Shown here: in pieces, positions 10,278-23,514 of the stretch | How the letters are laid out: the number at the start of each line of letters is the position of its first letter | Position numbering within the stretch: the stretch's first letter is position 1 | Made by a program: the position numbers and the translations under genes | Origin: Oscheius dolichura | Lineage: Eukaryota; Nematoda; Chromadorea; Rhabditida; Rhabditidae | Length of the DNA stretch: 64,000 bases | NCBI GenBank assembly: GCA_932521035.1 | Contig: OW051492.1 | Span: 1-64,000, forward strand | Direction: 5' to 3' | Notes under the pieces: generated by a model | The model's input: the letters and a program-made list of their open reading frames with translations, nothing else | Databases searched by the model: none | Told to the model about the DNA's origin: nothing

Positions 10278-12413
10278 TTGGGCTATAAAACGCTATTCGG
10301 TCAGCGAACCCTATTCGATCTTGGATTATTCGTACTCTACTCGTCGAGCTCTACAAGAAGAGTGGTCGAACGTTCTCCAATCATTAGGCTTTTATTCCGT
10401 ACTGGCCTGTTCAAATTGCCCAAGAGATTTGTATTGGCTTACCCCCTATTTTTGGACTATAATAGTTTTTGGGCTATAAAACGCTATTCGGTCAGCGAAC
10501 CCTATTCGATCTTGGATTATTCGTACTCTACTCGTCGAGCTCTACAAGAAGAGTGGTCGAACGTTCTCCAATCATTAGGCTTTTATTCCGTACTGGCCTG
10601 TTCAAATTGCCCAAGAGATTTGTATTGGCTTACCCCCTATTTTTGGACTATAATAGTTTTTGGGCTATAAAACGCTATTCGGTCAGCGAACCCTATTCGA
10701 TCTTGGATTATTCGTACTCTACTCGTCGAGCTCTACAAGAAGAGTGGTCGAACGTTCTCCAATCATTAGGCTTTTATTCCGTACTGGCCTGTTCAAATTG
10801 CCCAAGAGATTTGTATTGGCGTAAACCCTGGTTTATGATCTAGGAGCCATAACGTGGCTCAAAGGCGTCCTCCTGTGACGGGAGCTAGTTTTTTAGACTC
10901 AGCTCGATGAGGCGGTTCGAATGAGTACAAATTCGAACCTCCTACCCTCTTTTCCAAAAACTGCCCCATATTACTGTACCTTTTTCTGGATTATAATAGT
11001 TTTTGGGCTATAAAACGCTATTCGGTCAGCGAACCCTATTCGATCTTGGATTATTCGTACTCTACTCGTCGAGCTCTACAAGAAGAGTGGTCGAACGTTC
11101 TCCAATCATTAGGCTTTTATTCCGTACTGGCCTGTTCAAATTTCCCAAGAGATTTGTATTGGCTTAAACCCTGGTTTATGATCTAGGAGCCATAACGTGG
11201 CTCAAAGGCGTCCTCCTGTGACGGGAGCTAGTTTTTTAGACTCAGCTCGATGAGGCGGTTCGAATGAGTACAAATTCGAACCTCCTACCCTCTTTTCCAA
11301 AAACTGCCCCATATTACTGTACCTTTTTCTGGATTATAATAGTTTTTGGGCTATAAAACGCTATTCGGTCAGCGAACCCTATTCGATCTTGGATTATTCG
11401 TACTCTACTCGTCGAGCTCTACAAGAAGAGTGGTCGAACGTTCTCCAATCATTAGGCTTTTATTCCGTACTGGCCTGTTCAAATTGCCCAAGAGATTTGT
11501 ATTGGCTTACCCCCTATTTTTGGACTATAATAGTTTTTGGGCTATAAAACGCTATTCGGTCAGCGAACCCTATTCGATCTTGGATTATTCGTACTCTACT
11601 CGTCGAGCTCTACAAGAAGAGTGGTCGAACGTTCTCCAATCATTAGGCTTTTATTCCGTACTGGCCTGTTCAAATTGCCCAAGAGATTTGTATTGGCTTA
11701 CCCCCTATTTTTGGACTATAATAGTTTTTGGGCTATAAAACGCTATTCGGTCAGACAACCCTATTAGCTCTGTGGTTATTCGTACTCTACTCGTCGAGCT
11801 CTACAAGAAGAGTGGTCGAACGTTCTCCAATCATTAGGCTTTTATTCCGTACTGGCCTGTTCAAATTTCCCAAGAGATTTGTATTGGCGTAAACCCTGGT
11901 TTATGATCTAGGAGCCATAACGTGGCTCAAAGGCGTCCTCCTGTGACGGGAGCTAGTTTTTTAGACTCAGCTCGATGAGGCGGTTCGAATGAGTACAAAT
12001 TCGAACCTCCTACCCTCTTTTCCAAAAACTGCCCCATATTACTGTACCTTTTTCTGGATTATAATAGTTTTTGGGCTATAAAACGCTATTCGGTCAGCGA
12101 ACCCTATTCGATCTTGGATTATTCGTACTCTACTCGTCGAGCTCTACAAGAAGAGTGGTCGAACGTTCTCCAATCATTAGGCTTTTATTCCGTACTGGCC
12201 TGTTCAAATTTCCCAAGAGATTTGTATTGGCTTAAACCCTGGTTTATGATCTAGGAGCCATAACGTGGCTCAAAGGCGTCCTCCTGTGACGGGAGCTAGT
12301 TTTTTAGACTCAGCTCGATGAGGCGGTTCGAATGAGTACAAATTCGAACCTCCTACCCTCTTTTCCAAAAACTGCCCCATATTACTGTACCTTTTTCTGG
12401 ATTATAATAGTTT
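10278..12413 (+). repeat. 2136-bp dimeric higher-order repeat
   Basis: aS-aS-agL2-aL1 (10278, 10469, 10660, 11003) then aS-aS-bL2-aL1 (11346, 11537, 11728, 12071). Same composition as 6692-8827. Confidence 0.94.
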
Positions 12414-13329
12414 TTGGGCTATAAAACGCTATTCGGTCAGCGAACCCTATTCGATCTTGGGTTATTCGTACTCTACTCGTCGAGCTCTACAAGAAGAGTG
12501 GTCGAACGTTCTCCAATCATTAGGCTTTTATTCCGTACTGGCCTGTTCAAATTGCCCAAGAGATTTGTATTGGCTTACCCCCTATTTTTGGACTATAATA
12601 GTTTTTGGGCTATAAAACGCTATTCGGTCAGCGAACCCTATTCGATCTTGGATTATTCGTACTCTACTCGTCGAGCTCTACAAGAAGAGTGGTCGAACGT
12701 TCTCCAATCATTAGGCTTTTATTCCGTACTGGCCTGTTCAAATTGCCCAAGAGATTTGTATTGGCTTACCCCCTATTTTTGGACTATAATAGTTTTTGGG
12801 CTATAAAACGCTATTCGGTCAGACAACCCTATTAGCTCTGTGGTTATTCGTACTCTACTCGTCGAGCTCTACAAGAAGAGTGGTCGAACGTTCTCCAATC
12901 ATTAGGCTTTTATTCCGTACTGGCCTGTTCAAATTGCCCAAGAGATTTGTATTGGCTTACCCCCTATTTTTGGACTATAATAGTTTTTGGGCTATAAAAC
13001 GCTATTCGGTCAGCGAACCCTATTCGATCTTGGATTATTCGTACTCTACTCGTCGAGCTCTACAAGAAGAGTGGTCGAACGTTCTCCAATCATTAGGCTT
13101 TTATTCCGTACTGGCCTGTTCAAATTTCCCAAGAGATTTGTATTGGCTTAAACCCTGGTTTATGATCTAGGAGCCATAACGTGGCTCAAAGGCGTCCTCC
13201 TGTGACGGGAGCTAGTTTTTTAGACTCAGCTCGATGAGGCGGTTCGAATGAGTACAAATTCGAACCTCCTACCCTCTTTTCCAAAAACTGCCCCATATTA
13301 CTGTACCTTTTTCTGGATTATAATAGTTT
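12414..13329 (+). repeat. 916-bp block aS-aS-bgS-aL1, second copy
   Basis: Units start at 12414 (with A48G at 12461), 12605, 12796 (bgS) and 12987. Same order and same private base as 8828-9743. Confidence 0.93.
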
Positions 13330-16300
13330 TTGGGCTATAAAACGCTATTCGGTCAGCGAACCCTATTCGATCTTGGATTATTCGTACTCTACTCGTCGAG
13401 CTCTACAAGAAGAGTGGTCGAACGTTCTCCAATCATTAGGCTTTTATTCCGTACTGGCCTGTTCAAATTGCCCAAGAGATTTGTATTGGCTTACCCCCTA
13501 TTTTTGGACTATAATAGTTTTTGGGCTATAAAACGCTATTCGGTCAGCGAACCCTATTCGATCTTGGATTATTCGTACTCTACTCGTCGAGCTCTACAAG
13601 AAGAGTGGTCGAACGTTCTCCAATCATTAGGCTTTTATTCCGTACTGGCCTGTTCAAATTGCCCAAGAGATTTGTATTGGCTTACCCCCTATTTTTGGAC
13701 TATAATAGTTTTTGGGCTATAAAACGCTATTCGGTCAGACAACCCTATTAGCTCTGTGGTTATTCGTACTCTACTCGTCGAGCTCTACAAGAAGAGTGGT
13801 CGAACGTTCTCCAATCATTAGGCTTTTATTCCGTACTGGCCTGTTCAAATTGCCCAAGAGATTTGTATTGGCTTACCCCCTATTTTTGGACTATAATAGT
13901 TTTTGGGCTATAAAACGCTATTCGGTCAGCGAACCCTATTCGATCTTGGATTATTCGTACTCTACTCGTCGAGCTCTACAAGAAGAGTGGTCGAACGTTC
14001 TCCAATCATTAGGCTTTTATTCCGTACTGGCCTGTTCAAATTGCCCAAGAGATTTGTATTGGCTTACCCCCTATTTTTGGACTATAATAGTTTTTGGGCT
14101 ATAAAACGCTATTCGGTCAGACAACCCTATTAGCTCTGTGGTTATTCGTACTCTACTCGTCGAGCTCTACAAGAAGAGTGGTCGAACGTTCTCCAATCAT
14201 TAGGCTTTTATTCCGTACTGGCCTGTTCAAATTTCCCAAGAGATTTGTATTGGCGTAAACCCTGGTTTATGATCTAGGAGCCATAACGTGGCTCAAAGGC
14301 GTCCTCCTGTGACGGGAGCTAGTTTTTTAGACTCAGCTCGATGAGGCGGTTCGAATGAGTACAAATTCGAACCTCCTACCCTCTTTTCCAAAAACTGCCC
14401 CATATTACTGTACCTTTTTCTGGATTATAATAGTTTTTGGGCTATAAAACGCTATTCGGTCAGCGAACCCTATTCGATCTTGGATTATTCGTACTCTACT
14501 CGTCGAGCTCTACAAGAAGAGTGGTCGAACGTTCTCCAATCATTAGGCTTTTATTCCGTACTGGCCTGTTCAAATTGCCCAAGAGATTTGTATTGGCTTA
14601 CCCCCTATTTTTGGACTATAATAGTTTTTGGGCTATAAAACGCTATTCGGTCAGCGAACCCTATTCGATCTTGGATTATTCGTACTCTACTCGTCGAGCT
14701 CTACAAGAAGAGTGGTCGAACGTTCTCCAATCATTAGGCTTTTATTCCGTACTGGCCTGTTCAAATTTCCCAAGAGATTTGTATTGGCTTAAACCCTGGT
14801 TTATGATCTAGGAGCCATAACGTGGCTCAAAGGCGTCCTCCTGTGACGGGAGCTAGTTTTTTAGACTCAGCTCGATGAGGCGGTTCGAATGAGTACAAAT
14901 TCGAACCTCCTACCCTCTTTTCCAAAAACTGCCCCATATTACTGTACCTTTTTCTGGATTATAATAGTTTTTGGGCTATAAAACGCTATTCGGTCAGCGA
15001 ACCCTATTCGATCTTGGATTATTCGTACTCTACTCGTCGAGCTCTACAAGAAGAGTGGTCGAACGTTCTCCAATCATTAGGCTTTTATTCCGTACTGGCC
15101 TGTTCAAATTGCCCAAGAGATTTGTATTGGCTTACCCCCTATTTTTGGACTATAATAGTTTTTGGGCTATAAAACGCTATTCGGTCAGCGAACCCTATTC
15201 GATCTTGGATTATTCGTACTCTACTCGTCGAGCTCTACAAGAAGAGTGGTCGAACGTTCTCCAATCATTAGGCTTTTATTCCGTACTGGCCTGTTCAAAT
15301 TGCCCAAGAGATTTGTATTGGCTTACCCCCTATTTTTGGACTATAATAGTTTTTGGGCTATAAAACGCTATTCGGTCAGACAACCCTATTAGCTCTGTGG
15401 TTATTCGTACTCTACTCGTCGAGCTCTACAAGAAGAGTGGTCGAACGTTCTCCAATCATTAGGCTTTTATTCCGTACTGGCCTGTTCAAATTGCCCAAGA
15501 GATTTGTATTGGCTTACCCCCTATTTTTGGACTATAATAGTTTTTGGGCTATAAAACGCTATTCGGTCAGCGAACCCTATTCGATCTTGGATTATTCGTA
15601 CTCTACTCGTCGAGCTCTACAAGAAGAGTGGTCGAACGTTCTCCAATCATTAGGCTTTTATTCCGTACTGGCCTGTTCAAATTGCCCAAGAGATTTGTAT
15701 TGGCTTACCCCCTATTTTTGGACTATAATAGTTTTTGGGCTATAAAACGCTATTCGGTCAGACAACCCTATTAGCTCTGTGGTTATTCGTACTCTACTCG
15801 TCGAGCTCTACAAGAAGAGTGGTCGAACGTTCTCCAATCATTAGGCTTTTATTCCGTACTGGCCTGTTCAAATTTCCCAAGAGATTTGTATTGGCGTAAA
15901 CCCTGGTTTATGATCTAGGAGCCATAACGTGGCTCAAAGGCGTCCTCCTGTGACGGGAGCTAGTTTTTTAGACTCAGCTCGATGAGGCGGTTCGAATGAG
16001 TACAAATTCGAACCTCCTACCCTCTTTTCCAAAAACTGCCCCATATTACTGTACCTTTTTCTGGATTATAATAGTTTTTGGGCTATAAAACGCTATTCGG
16101 TCAGCGAACCCTATTCGATCTTGGATTATTCGTACTCTACTCGTCGAGCTCTACAAGAAGAGTGGTCGAACGTTCTCCAATCATTAGGCTTTTATTCCGT
16201 ACTGGCCTGTTCAAATTTCCCAAGAGATTTGTATTGGCTTAAACCCTGGTTTATGATCTAGGAGCCATAACGTGGCTCAAAGGCGTCCTCCTGTGACGGG

Positions 16301-16420
16301 AGCTAGTTTTTTAGACTCAGCTCGATGAGGCGGTTCGAATGAGTACAAATTCGAACCTCCTACCCTCTTTTCCAAAAACTGCCCCATATTACTGTACCTT
16401 TTTCTGGATTATAATAGTTT
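13330..16420 (+). repeat. S-rich block with 1641-bp offset duplication
   Basis: First part: aS-aS-bgS-aS-bL2-aS-aL1 at 13330, 13521, 13712, 13903, 14094, 14437, 14628. Second part: aS-aS-bgS-aS-bL2-aL1 at 14971, 15162, 15353, 15544, 15735, 16078. The matching stretch is 12987-14436 against 14628-16077 (1450 bp, offset 1641). This is the most S-dense part of the array, with runs of four S units. Confidence 0.92.
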
Positions 16421-18213
16421 TTGGGCTATAAAACGCTATTCGGTCAGCGAACCCTATTCGATCTTGGATTATTCGTACTCTACTCGTCGAGCTCTACAAG
16501 AAGAGTGGTCGAACGTTCTCCAATCATTAGGCTTTTATTCCGTACTGGCCTGTTCAAATTGCCCAAGAGATTTGTATTGGCTTACCCCCTATTTTTGGAC
16601 TATAATAGTTTTTGGGCTATAAAACGCTATTCGGTCAGCGAACCCTATTCGATCTTGGATTATTCGTACTCTACTCGTCGAGCTCTACAAGAAGAGTGGT
16701 CGAACGTTCTCCAATCATTAGGCTTTTATTCCGTACTGGCCTGTTCAAATTGCCCAAGAGATTTGTATTGGCTTACCCCCTATTTTTGGACTATAATAGT
16801 TTTTGGGCTATAAAACGCTATTCGGTCAGACAACCCTATTAGCTCTGTGGTTATTCGTACTCTACTCGTCGAGCTCTACAAGAAGAGTGGTCGAACGTTC
16901 TCCAATCATTAGGCTTTTATTCCGTACTGGCCTGTTCAAATTTCCCAAGAGATTTGTATTGGCTTAAACCCTGGTTTATGATCTAGGAGCCATAACGTGG
17001 CTCAAAGGCGTCCTCCTGTGACGGGAGCTAGTTTTTTAGACTCAGCTCGATGAGGCGGTTCGAATGAGTACAAATTCGAACCTCCTACCCTCTTTTCCAA
17101 AAACTGCCCCATATTACTGTACCTTTTTCTGGATTATAATAGTTTTTGGGCTATAAAACGCTATTCGGTCAGCGAACCCTATTCGATCTTGGATTATTCG
17201 TACTCTACTCGTCGAGCTCTACAAGAAGAGTGGTCGAACGTTCTCCAATCATTAGGCTTTTATTCCGTACTGGCCTGTTCAAATTTCCCAAGAGATTTGT
17301 ATTGGCTTAAACCCTGGTTTATGATCTAGGAGCCATAACGTGGCTCAAAGGCGTCCTCCTGTGACGGGAGCTAGTTTTTTAGACTCAGCTCGATGAGGCG
17401 GTTCGAATGAGTACAAATTCGAACCTCCTACCCTCTTTTCCAAAAACTGCCCCATATTACTGTACCTTTTTCTGGATTATAATAGTTTTTGGGCTATAAA
17501 ACGCTATTCGGTCAGCGAACCCTATTCGATCTTGGATTATTCGTACTCTACTCGTCGAGCTCTACAAGAAGAGTGGTCGAACGTTCTCCAATCATTAGGC
17601 TTTTATTCCGTACTGGCCTGTTCAAATTGCCCAAGAGATTTGTATTGGCTTACCCCCTATTTTTGGACTATAATAGTTTTTGGGCTATAAAACGCTATTC
17701 GGTCAGCGAACCCTATTCGATCTTGGATTATTCGTACTCTACTCGTCGAGCTCTACAAGAAGAGTGGTCGAACGTTCTCCAATCATTAGGCTTTTATTCC
17801 GTACTGGCCTGTTCAAATTGCCCAAGAGATTTGTATTGGCTTACCCCCTATTTTTGGACTATAATAGTTTTTGGGCTATAAAACGCTATTCGGTCAGACA
17901 ACCCTATTAGCTCTGTGGTTATTCGTACTCTACTCGTCGAGCTCTACAAGAAGAGTGGTCGAACGTTCTCCAATCATTAGGCTTTTATTCCGTACTGGCC
18001 TGTTCAAATTTCCCAAGAGATTTGTATTGGCGTAAACCCTGGTTTATGATCTAGGAGCCATAACGTGGCTCAAAGGCGTCCTCCTGTGACGGGAGCTAGT
18101 TTTTTAGACTCAGCTCGATGAGGCGGTTCGAATGAGTACAAATTCGAACCTCCTACCCTCTTTTCCAAAAACTGCCCCATATTACTGTACCTTTTTCTGG
18201 ATTATAATAGTTT
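16421..18213 (+). repeat. 1793-bp block: S-S-L-L then S-S-L
   Basis: aS-aS-bL1-aL1 at 16421, 16612, 16803, 17146; aS-aS-bL2 at 17489, 17680, 17871. The b unit at 16803 has an L1 tail (T162) where most b units to its left have L2. Confidence 0.93.
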
Positions 18214-20310
18214 TTGGGCTATAAAACGCTATTCGGTCAGCGAACCCTATTCGATCTTGGATTATTCGTACTCTACTCGTCGAGCTCTACAAGAAGAGTG
18301 GTCGAACGTTCTCCAATCATTAGGCTTTTATTCCGTACTGGCCTGTTCAAATTGCCCAAGAGATTTGTATTGGCTTACCCCCTATTTTTGGACTATAATA
18401 GTTTTTGGGCTATAAAACGCTATTCGGTCAGACAACCCTATTAGCTCTGTGGTTATTCGTACTCTACTCGTCGAGCTCTACAAGAAGAGTGGTCGAACGT
18501 TCTCCAATCATTAGGCTTTTATTCCGTACTGGCCTGTTCAAATTTCCCAAGAGATTTGTATTGGCGTAAACCCTGGTTTATGATCTAGGAGCCATAACGT
18601 GGCTCAAAGGCGTCCTCCTGTGACGGGAGCTAGTTTTTTAGACTCAGCTCGATGAGGCGGTTCGAATGAGTACAAATTCGAACCTCCTACCCTCTTTTCC
18701 AAAAACTGCCCCATATTACTGTACCTTTTTCTGGATTATAATAGTTTTTGGGCTATAAAACGCTATTCGGTCAGCGAACCCTATTCGATCTTGGATTATT
18801 TGTACTCTACTCGTCGAGCTCTACAAGAAGAGTGGTCGAACGTTCTCCAATCATTAGGCTTTTATTCCGTACTGGCCTGTTCAAATTTCCCAAGAGATTT
18901 GTATTGGCTTAAACCCTGGTTTATGATCTAGGAGCCATAACGTGGCTCAAAGGCGTCCTCCTGTGACGGGAGCTAGTTTTTTAGACTCAGCTCGATGAGG
19001 CGGTTCGAATGAGTACAAATTCGAACCTCCTACCCTCTTTTCCAAAAACTGCCCCATATTACTGTACCTTTTTCTGGATTATAATAGTTTTTGGGCTATA
19101 AAACGCTATTCGGTCAGCGAACCCTATTCGATCTTGGATTATTCGTACTCTACTCGTCGAGCTCTACAAGAAGAGTGGTCGAACGTTCTCCAATCATTAG
19201 GCTTTTATTCCGTACTGGCCTGTTCAAATTTCCCAAGAGATTTGTATTGGCTTAAACCCTGGTTTATGATCTAGGAGCCATAACGTGGCTCAAAGGCGTC
19301 CTCCTGTGACGGGAGCTAGTTTTTTAGACTCAGCTCGATGAGGCGGTTCGAATGAGTACAAATTCGAACCTCCTACCCTCTTTTCCAAAAACTGCCCCAT
19401 ATTACTGTACCTTTTTCTGGATTATAATAGTTTTTGGGCTATAAAACGCTATTCGGTCAGCGAACCCTATTCGATCTTGGATTATTCGTACTCTACTCGT
19501 CGAGCTCTACAAGAAGAGTGGTCGAACGTTCTCCAATCATTAGGCTTTTATTCCGTACTGGCCTGTTCAAATTGCCCAAGAGATTTGTATTGGCTTACCC
19601 CCTATTTTTGGACTATAATAGTTTTTGGGCTATAAAACGCTATTCGGTCAGACAACCCTATTAGCTCTGTGGTTATTCGTACTCTACTCGTCGAGCTCTA
19701 CAAGAAGAGTGGTCGAACGTTCTCCAATCATTAGGCTTTTATTCCGTACTGGCCTGTTCAAATTTCCCAAGAGATTTGTATTGGCGTAAACCCTGGTTTA
19801 TGATCTAGGAGCCATAACGTGGCTCAAAGGCGTCCTCCTGTGACGGGAGCTAGTTTTTTAGACTCAGCTCGATGAGGCGGTTCGAATGAGTACAAATTCG
19901 AACCTCCTACCCTCTTTTCCAAAAACTGCCCCATATTACTGTACCTTTTTCTGGATTATAATAGTTTTTGGGCTATAAAACGCTATTCGGTCAGCGAACC
20001 CTATTCGATCTTGGATTATTCGTACTCTACTCGTCGAGCTCTACAAGAAGAGTGGTCGAACGTTCTCCAATCATTAGGCTTTTATTCCGTACTGGCCTGT
20101 TCAAATTTCCCAAGAGATTTGTATTGGCTTAAACCCTGGTTTATGATCTAGGAGCCATAACGTGGCTCAAAGGCGTCCTCCTGTGACGGGAGCTAGTTTT
20201 TTAGACTCAGCTCGATGAGGCGGTTCGAATGAGTACAAATTCGAACCTCCTACCCTCTTTTCCAAAAACTGCCCCATATTACTGTACCTTTTTCTGGATT
20301 ATAATAGTTT
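18214..20310 (+). repeat. Block aS-bL2-aL1-aL1 then aS-bL2-aL1
   Basis: Units start at 18214 (aS), 18405 (bL2), 18748 (aL1), 19091 (aL1), 19434 (aS), 19625 (bL2), 19968 (aL1). The unit at 18748 has a private C54T at 18801, a CpG-to-TpG change. Confidence 0.93.
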
Positions 20311-23300
20311 TTGGGCTATAAAACGCTATTCGGTCAGCGAACCCTATTCGATCTTGGATTATTCGTACTCTACTCGTCGAGCTCTACAAGAAGAGTGGTC
20401 GAACGTTCTCCAATCATTAGGCTTTTATTCCGTACTGGCCTGTTCAAATTGCCCAAGAGATTTGTATTGGCTTACCCCCTATTTTTGGACTATAATAGTT
20501 TTTGGGCTATAAAACGCTATTCGGTCAGCGAACCCTATTCGATCTTGGATTATTCGTACTCTACTCGTCGAGCTCTACAAGAAGAGTGGTCGAACGTTCT
20601 CCAATCATTAGGCTTTTATTCCGTACTGGCCTGTTCAAATTGCCCAAGAGATTTGTATTGGCTTACCCCCTATTTTTGGACTATAATAGTTTTTGGGCTA
20701 TAAAACGCTATTCGGTCAGACAACCCTATTAGCTCTGTGGTTATTCGTACTCTACTCGTCGAGCTCTACAAGAAGAGTGGTCGAACGTTCTCCAATCATT
20801 AGGCTTTTATTCCGTACTGGCCTGTTCAAATTTCCCAAGAGATTTGTATTGGCTTAAACCCTGGTTTATGATCTAGGAGCCATAACGTGGCTCAAAGGCG
20901 TCCTCCTGGGACGGGAGCTAGTTTTTTAGACTCAGCTCGATGAGGCGGTTCGAATGAGTACAAATTCGAACCTCCTACCCTCTTTTCCAAAAACTGCCCC
21001 ATATTACTGTACCTTTTTCTGGATTATAATAGTTTTTGGGCTATAAAACGCTATTCGGTCAGCGAACCCTATTCGATCTTGGATTATTCGTACTCTACTC
21101 GTCGAGCTCTACAAGAAGAGTGGTCGAACGTTCTCCAATCATTAGGCTTTTATTCCGTACTGGCCTGTTCAAATTTCCCAAGAGATTTGTATTGGCTTAA
21201 ACCCTGGTTTATGATCTAGGAGCCATAACGTGGCTCAAAGGCGTCCTCCTGTGACGGGAGCTAGTTTTTTAGACTCAGCTCGATGAGGCGGTTCGAATGA
21301 GTACAAATTCGAACCTCCTACCCTCTTTTCCAAAAACTGCCCCATATTACTGTACCTTTTTCTGGATTATAATAGTTTTTGGGCTATAAAACGCTATTCG
21401 GTCAGCGAACCCTATTCGATCTTGGATTATTCGTACTCTACTCGTCGAGCTCTACAAGAAGAGTGGTCGAACGTTCTCCAATCATTAGGCTTTTATTCCG
21501 TACTGGCCTGTTCAAATTGCCCAAGAGATTTGTATTGGCTTACCCCCTATTTTTGGACTATAATAGTTTTTGGGCTATAAAACGCTATTCGGTCAGCGAA
21601 CCCTATTCGATCTTGGATTATTCGTACTCTACTCGTCGAGCTCTACAAGAAGAGTGGTCGAACGTTCTCCAATCATTAGGCTTTTATTCCGTACTGGCCT
21701 GTTCAAATTGCCCAAGAGATTTGTATTGGCTTACCCCCTATTTTTGGACTATAATAGTTTTTGGGCTATAAAACGCTATTCGGTCAGACAACCCTATTAG
21801 CTCTGTGGTTATTCGTACTCTACTCGTCGAGCTCTACAAGAAGAGTGGTCGAACGTTCTCCAATCATTAGGCTTTTATTCCGTACTGGCCTGTTCAAATT
21901 TCCCAAGAGATTTGTATTGGCTTAAACCCTGGTTTATGATCTAGGAGCCATAACGTGGCTCAAAGGCGTCCTCCTGGGACGGGAGCTAGTTTTTTAGACT
22001 CAGCTCGATGAGGCGGTTCGAATGAGTACAAATTCGAACCTCCTACCCTCTTTTCCAAAAACTGCCCCATATTACTGTACCTTTTTCTGGATTATAATAG
22101 TTTTTGGGCTATAAAACGCTATTCGGTCAGCGAACCCTATTCGATCTTGGATTATTCGTACTCTACTCGTCGAGCTCTACAAGAAGAGTGGTCGAACGTT
22201 CTCCAATCATTAGGCTTTTATTCCGTACTGGCCTGTTCAAATTTCCCAAGAGATTTGTATTGGCTTAAACCCTGGTTTATGATCTAGGAGCCATAACGTG
22301 GCTCAAAGGCGTCCTCCTGTGACGGGAGCTAGTTTTTTAGACTCAGCTCGATGAGGCGGTTCGAATGAGTACAAATTCGAACCTCCTACCCTCTTTTCCA
22401 AAAACTGCCCCATATTACTGTACCTTTTTCTGGATTATAATAGTTTTTGGGCTATAAAACGCTATTCGGTCAGCGAACCCTATTCGATCTTGGATTATTC
22501 GTACTCTACTCGTCGAGCTCTACAAGAAGAGTGGTCGAACGTTCTCCAATCATTAGGCTTTTATTCCGTACTGGCCTGTTCAAATTGCCCAAGAGATTTG
22601 TATTGGCTTACCCCCTATTTTTGGACTATAATAGTTTTTGGGCTATAAAACGCTATTCGGTCAGCGAACCCTATTCGATCTTGGATTATTCGTACTCTAC
22701 TCGTCGAGCTCTACAAGAAGAGTGGTCGAACGTTCTCCAATCATTAGGCTTTTATTCCGTACTGGCCTGTTCAAATTGCCCAAGAGATTTGTATTGGCTT
22801 ACCCCCTATTTTTGGACTATAATAGTTTTTGGGCTATAAAACGCTATTCGGTCAGACAACCCTATTAGCTCTGTGGTTATTCGTACTCTACTCGTCGAGC
22901 TCTACAAGAAGAGTGGTCGAACGTTCTCCAATCATTAGGCTTTTATTCCGTACTGGCCTGTTCAAATTTCCCAAGAGATTTGTATTGGCTTAAACCCTGG
23001 TTTATGATCTAGGAGCCATAACGTGGCTCAAAGGCGTCCTCCTGGGACGGGAGCTAGTTTTTTAGACTCAGCTCGATGAGGCGGTTCGAATGAGTACAAA
23101 TTCGAACCTCCTACCCTCTTTTCCAAAAACTGCCCCATATTACTGTACCTTTTTCTGGATTATAATAGTTTTTGGGCTATAAAACGCTATTCGGTCAGCG
23201 AACCCTATTCGATCTTGGATTATTCGTACTCTACTCGTCGAGCTCTACAAGAAGAGTGGTCGAACGTTCTCCAATCATTAGGCTTTTATTCCGTACTGGC

Positions 23301-23514
23301 CTGTTCAAATTTCCCAAGAGATTTGTATTGGCTTAAACCCTGGTTTATGATCTAGGAGCCATAACGTGGCTCAAAGGCGTCCTCCTGTGACGGGAGCTAG
23401 TTTTTTAGACTCAGCTCGATGAGGCGGTTCGAATGAGTACAAATTCGAACCTCCTACCCTCTTTTCCAAAAACTGCCCCATATTACTGTACCTTTTTCTG
23501 GATTATAATAGTTT
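20311..23514 (+). repeat. 1068-bp higher-order repeat, three identical-order copies
   Basis: Three copies of aS-aS-bL1(g217)-aL1 start at 20311, 21379 and 22447. The T217G mark (20909, 21977, 23045) makes its first appearance in the window here. This block closes the S-rich left part of the array. Confidence 0.95.

Larger units (their letters stand above)
6349..13520 (+). repeat. 3586-bp tandem segmental duplication
   Basis: Copy 1 (6349-9934) and copy 2 (9935-13520) have the same 14-unit order: aL1; aS-aS-agL2-aL1; aS-aS-bL2-aL1; aS-aS-bgS-aL1; aS. Both copies share the private A48G (8875 and 12461), which otherwise does not occur. Unit order diverges on both sides (bL2 at 6006 versus aS at 9744 on the left; aL1 at 9935 versus aS at 13521 on the right). 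This entry overlaps the smaller blocks. Confidence 0.9.
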
